From positions 1 through 6,914 of the forward strand of contig JACQPF010000359.1 in assembly GCA_016207625.1 (NCBI GenBank): 6,914 nt of DNA, in the 5' to 3' direction. A program made the position numbers and the translations under genes. This DNA comes from Elusimicrobiota bacterium. GTDB lineage: Bacteria > Elusimicrobiota > Elusimicrobia > FEN-1173. This document shows positions 4,643 to 6,914 of the stretch, one piece after another (the stretch's first letter is position 1; every line of letters begins with the position of its first letter). A model generated the notes under the pieces. It was not told where the DNA came from and searched no databases. It saw nothing but the letters and a program-made list of their open reading frames with translations.

Positions 4643-6914
4643 GATCCTCAAATCGAGCGAGGTTCCTACCGTCAGCGAAGACGAATACTCCCCACTCCCG
4701 CGCCTCAATTTGCGTCGGTCCTGCCGTCCCCGGTTCCGCTGTCACCCTCAGCCGTTTTAGCCGCACCTCATACGCTCATTCCCACCAAATCCGCTGACGC
4801 CTCGCGTCGAGAGGCGTTGCCTTCTTGGCTTGAGCCTCTGGCCGAAGCGCCTGTCGTCGTTAGTGAAATCCAAGTCGGTCCTTCCGCGGGAAATCGGCGG
4901 CGCATAGTCTATTTGTTCCAAGACGTCCACGAGCAGCCCGAGCCTCAGTTGAACCTCTCGAAAGCGCTTGAGGCGCTGCAAAAACAAAATCCCGGTTTGC
5001 TGATCGGTTTGGAAGGTTCCTCCGGGCCTTTCCGCACGGCGCCGTACCGGCGTCCGCCGGATGAAGACATCCGCCGGCAAGCGGCGGACGTCCTCTTGCA
5101 GAAAGGCCTGCTGAGCGGCCCCGAGCATATGGCGATCACCGCTCCCCGCGAGCCCGAGTTGTGGGGCGTGGAATCTCCCGAGGCGTACCGGTTCCACGTC
5201 GATTCCTTCAAGCGGTCCCTTCCCCTGGAAAAACAAGCGCTTGAGCATCTCTCCTCGCTCGCCGCGCACTTGGATCAGGCGTGCATCCGCCTCTATCCGC
5301 CGGTCCTCCTGGAGTGGAAATCGAAGCAAAATCGTTTTCAGGAGACCAAGACGGGATTGGCTGAGTACCTGGAATTCCTCGAAGCTCACACGGAATCCCG
5401 CCGCCTGGAACAAATCGCGCTCTTCCGGGAATCCCATCGCACGGAGAAGTCCCTCTCCTTCGAGAAAGTGGAGCAGGAGCGCCGTCACGCCTTAGAGCAA
5501 TTGAGCGAAATTCTCACCGAAAAAGAGTTGGACGAACTGACGCGTATAAGCCTGGAATATCGCCTTGGCCGGCGGAGCGTTGGGCGGTTTTACGAGGGAC
5601 TGAGAAGGTTGTGCGCCCGTCACCGATTTCCCTTATTCGAACGCTACCCGGAGCTGGACCGCTACATCCGCTACGTGACCGTGGCTGAAAGAATCGAGCC
5701 CGAGAAATTCTTTCAACAACTCACAGAGCTTGAAAAAGAGGCGGAGGGCCGGCTCCTGGCGGGCCCGCATCAAAAAGAAGCCTTCCAGTTCACCCAGGAC
5801 ATGGCCCTCCTGAAACGGCTCGTGACGCGAAGACTGGACTCCGCCGGCTGGAAACGCTATCAGGCCCGGCGGAAGGAGATCGGCCGGATGGCCCTGCGCC
5901 TGAACGAGCTTCTGAAAGGTGCTTCCCTCCCTCCGGTGGGTGGACAAAATTTCGAAGGCCTTTCCGTTTTTGAAGATTTTTACGCCGCCGCCGAAAAACG
6001 AAACGAGGCCCTGATCGCCAATATGCTGCGCAAGTGGGAGTCCCTCCCGCCTGCCCCAGCCGCGCTGGTGGCCGGTGGTTTCCACACGCAGGGGCTCGCA
6101 CGGCTCTTGGCGGACAAGGGCATCAGCTACGCGGTCGTCGCCCCCAACATCACTCGCGTGGAAAACGGCACCCAGTACCTCGATGTCTTCCGAAGGGGAC
6201 GAACCCCCCTTGAAAAGCTTTTCCAGGGAGAAAAACTGACGCTGAAACACACCCAGGCCCTGGCCGTCGAAAAACTGTACGAAGGCCAGGCGCCGCTTGC
6301 GGGCGCCGCGGAAGGCACCTTTGTGTCGGTGGTGTCCCTCTTGCAAGCGGTGCGCCTGTTAAAGAACGAGGCCGGCCTGTCCAAGGAACAACGGCGTCAG
6401 ATGGTTGAGTGGGTTTCCGAAGGTTTTGACACGGTCACCGGCGTTTCGATTGAACAGGTGGAGCCTAGGCGCTCGGCAGAAGACCAATCTCTTTTTTCAG
6501 TGGCAATGAAATTGGCCGTGCGCGGCAAAATCGCCGGCGGCTCAAAAACAAGGCGTCTGTCCGTGGACTGGCAGGCCCCACAAGCGGAAAGGCCCGCCCC
6601 TTCGGCGAATCCGTCGGGGGATGTCTCAAATCCGCTCCCGGTCTTCGAAGCCGATACGGAAAACGGCCGGTTGGTCTTTTACCCCGCCACGGCGTCCGTC
6701 CTTCAGCGATTGCTGGATAAACTCCAAGCGTCAGCCGGCGAAATCCGCACGACGGAAGACCTGGGCCGGGAACGGATCGCCCGGTTGGAGGACAGGCTCA
6801 AGGTCATCGGCAAGTCCAGAGTGATCGCGGAATTGGGGTATTATCAACACCGGTTCCCCAGAGTCTATTACGCCGATTTCCTGGAGCTCGTCGTCGCCAT
6901 GGCGGAAAAGGACC
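4580..6914 (+). CDS. Long exported protein, paralogue of gene A in its N-terminal domain; 3' end outside window (gene B)
   Basis: Function unknown. The frame is open from ATG at 4580 to the window end, giving 778 complete codons. An in-frame TAA at 4568-4570 makes 4580 the first possible ATG; a second in-frame ATG at 4595 is codon 6. Order of parts: a clear Sec signal peptide (residues 1-21), a Pro-rich linker (about 35-90, ending in a P-S-W-L motif also seen in gene A as P-N-W-L), the domain shared with gene A (about 92-560), then about 200 residues without recognised motifs, partly Pro/Ser-rich around 645-665. It is transcribed away from gene A. I see no Shine-Dalgarno sequence in the usual window: AAGAGGGG at 4544-4551 lies 28 nt upstream, which is too far. 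The coding frame is certain, the superfamily link is inferred and the substrate is unknown. The minus-strand frames opposite (4757-5488 and 5633-6346) are shadows. Confidence 0.93.
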   Translation, partial: MFSKLMSLFLAFIFFATQVVADPQIERGSYRQRRRILPTPAPQFASVLPSPVPLSPSAVLAAPHTLIPTKSADASRREALPSWLEPLAEAPVVVSEIQVGPSAGNRRRIVYLFQDVHEQPEPQLNLSKALEALQKQNPGLLIGLEGSSGPFRTAPYRRPPDEDIRRQAADVLLQKGLLSGPEHMAITAPREPELWGVESPEAYRFHVDSFKRSLPLEKQALEHLSSLAAHLDQACIRLYPPVLLEWKSKQNRFQETKTGLAEYLEFLEAHTESRRLEQIALFRESHRTEKSLSFEKVEQERRHALEQLSEILTEKELDELTRISLEYRLGRRSVGRFYEGLRRLCARHRFPLFERYPELDRYIRYVTVAERIEPEKFFQQLTELEKEAEGRLLAGPHQKEAFQFTQDMALLKRLVTRRLDSAGWKRYQARRKEIGRMALRLNELLKGASLPPVGGQNFEGLSVFEDFYAAAEKRNEALIANMLRKWESLPPAPAALVAGGFHTQGLARLLADKGISYAVVAPNITRVENGTQYLDVFRRGRTPLEKLFQGEKLTLKHTQALAVEKLYEGQAPLAGAAEGTFVSVVSLLQAVRLLKNEAGLSKEQRRQMVEWVSEGFDTVTGVSIEQVEPRRSAEDQSLFSVAMKLAVRGKIAGGSKTRRLSVDWQAPQAERPAPSANPSGDVSNPLPVFEADTENGRLVFYPATASVLQRLLDKLQASAGEIRTTEDLGRERIARLEDRLKVIGKSRVIAELGYYQHRFPRVYYADFLELVVAMAEKD
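4853..6259 (+). other. Domain shared with gene A, in gene B (ChaN/TraB-TIKI/Ere-like, inferred)
   Basis: Residues about 92-560. Landmarks are FQDVHE with Asp115, His117 and Glu118; LIGLEG with Glu145; LWGVE at 194-198; YIRY at 362-365; EKRNEAL with Arg474, Asn475 and Glu476; VAGGFH with His502; APN with Asn523; and the block from TQYLD (531) through GRTP (540) to GEKL (550-553). Every candidate polar residue of gene A is kept except that His535 of A is replaced by Asn523. The His-to-Glu spacing is 28 residues here and 32 in A, so the gap lies in the loop and helix between the first two strands. Confidence 0.55.

Noticed and set aside
4757..5488. Minus-strand open frame of 243 codons opposite gene B
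   Set aside because: It lies entirely antisense to a gene with a signal peptide and motifs shared with a paralogue. Its translation is Arg-rich and lacks recognisable motifs, as expected of a shadow in GC-rich coding DNA.
5633..6346. Minus-strand open frame of 237 codons opposite gene B
   Set aside because: It is a shadow of the conserved domain of gene B. It covers the antisense of the RNEA and GGFH motifs, and nothing in it suggests an independent gene.
1..6914. Defence system, CRISPR array, phage or transposon genes
   Set aside because: I saw no regular repeats with spacers, no transposase, nuclease, helicase or integrase motifs, and no terminal repeats. The two genes look like chromosomal secreted-protein genes.

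Overview
The window is almost entirely coding. It holds two long, divergently transcribed genes, and both run off the window. Gene A is on the minus strand, starts at 4448 and is open to base 1 (at least 1482 codons). Gene B is on the plus strand, starts at 4580 and is open to base 6913 (at least 778 codons). I read both frames codon by codon and found no internal stop. A 131-bp, AT-richer intergenic region (4449-4579) separates the two start codons. I found no RNA gene, mobile element, CRISPR array or gene terminus.

The two proteins are paralogues over roughly their first 570 residues. Each begins with an export signal and a Pro-rich linker. A domain follows with the same residues in the same order: Q-D-(A/V)-H-E, then I-G-L-E-G, then L-W-G-x-E, then Y-(V/I)-R-Y, then K/R-R-N-E-A, then G-G-F-H, and finally a T-Q-Y-L-D / G-R-T-P / G-E-K-L block. 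Spacing is almost constant: the residue-number offset between them is 13 from the LEG glutamate to the RNEA asparagine, and 12 after that. The H...E...RN...GGxH order resembles the ChaN / TraB-TIKI / erythromycin-esterase-like group, with a helical insert of about 250 residues. That family link is inference. After the shared domain the proteins diverge. A carries at least 900 more residues that I cannot assign, and B carries about 200 before the window ends.

The intergenic region contains a 16-bp inverted repeat with one mismatch, centred almost exactly midway between the two start codons. Neither start codon has a nearby Shine-Dalgarno sequence. The arrangement suggests an inverted duplication of one ancestral gene together with its control region, or a shared operator for both genes.

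Organism: a bacterium of moderately high GC. Very long exported proteins with an IQDAH...GLEG domain match my memory of hypothetical proteins from Omnitrophota (Candidatus Omnitrophica), a phylum known for giant genes. This assignment is tentative and rests on recall, not on a search. The most interesting content is the divergent pair of long exported proteins built on an apparently enzyme-like but undescribed domain.
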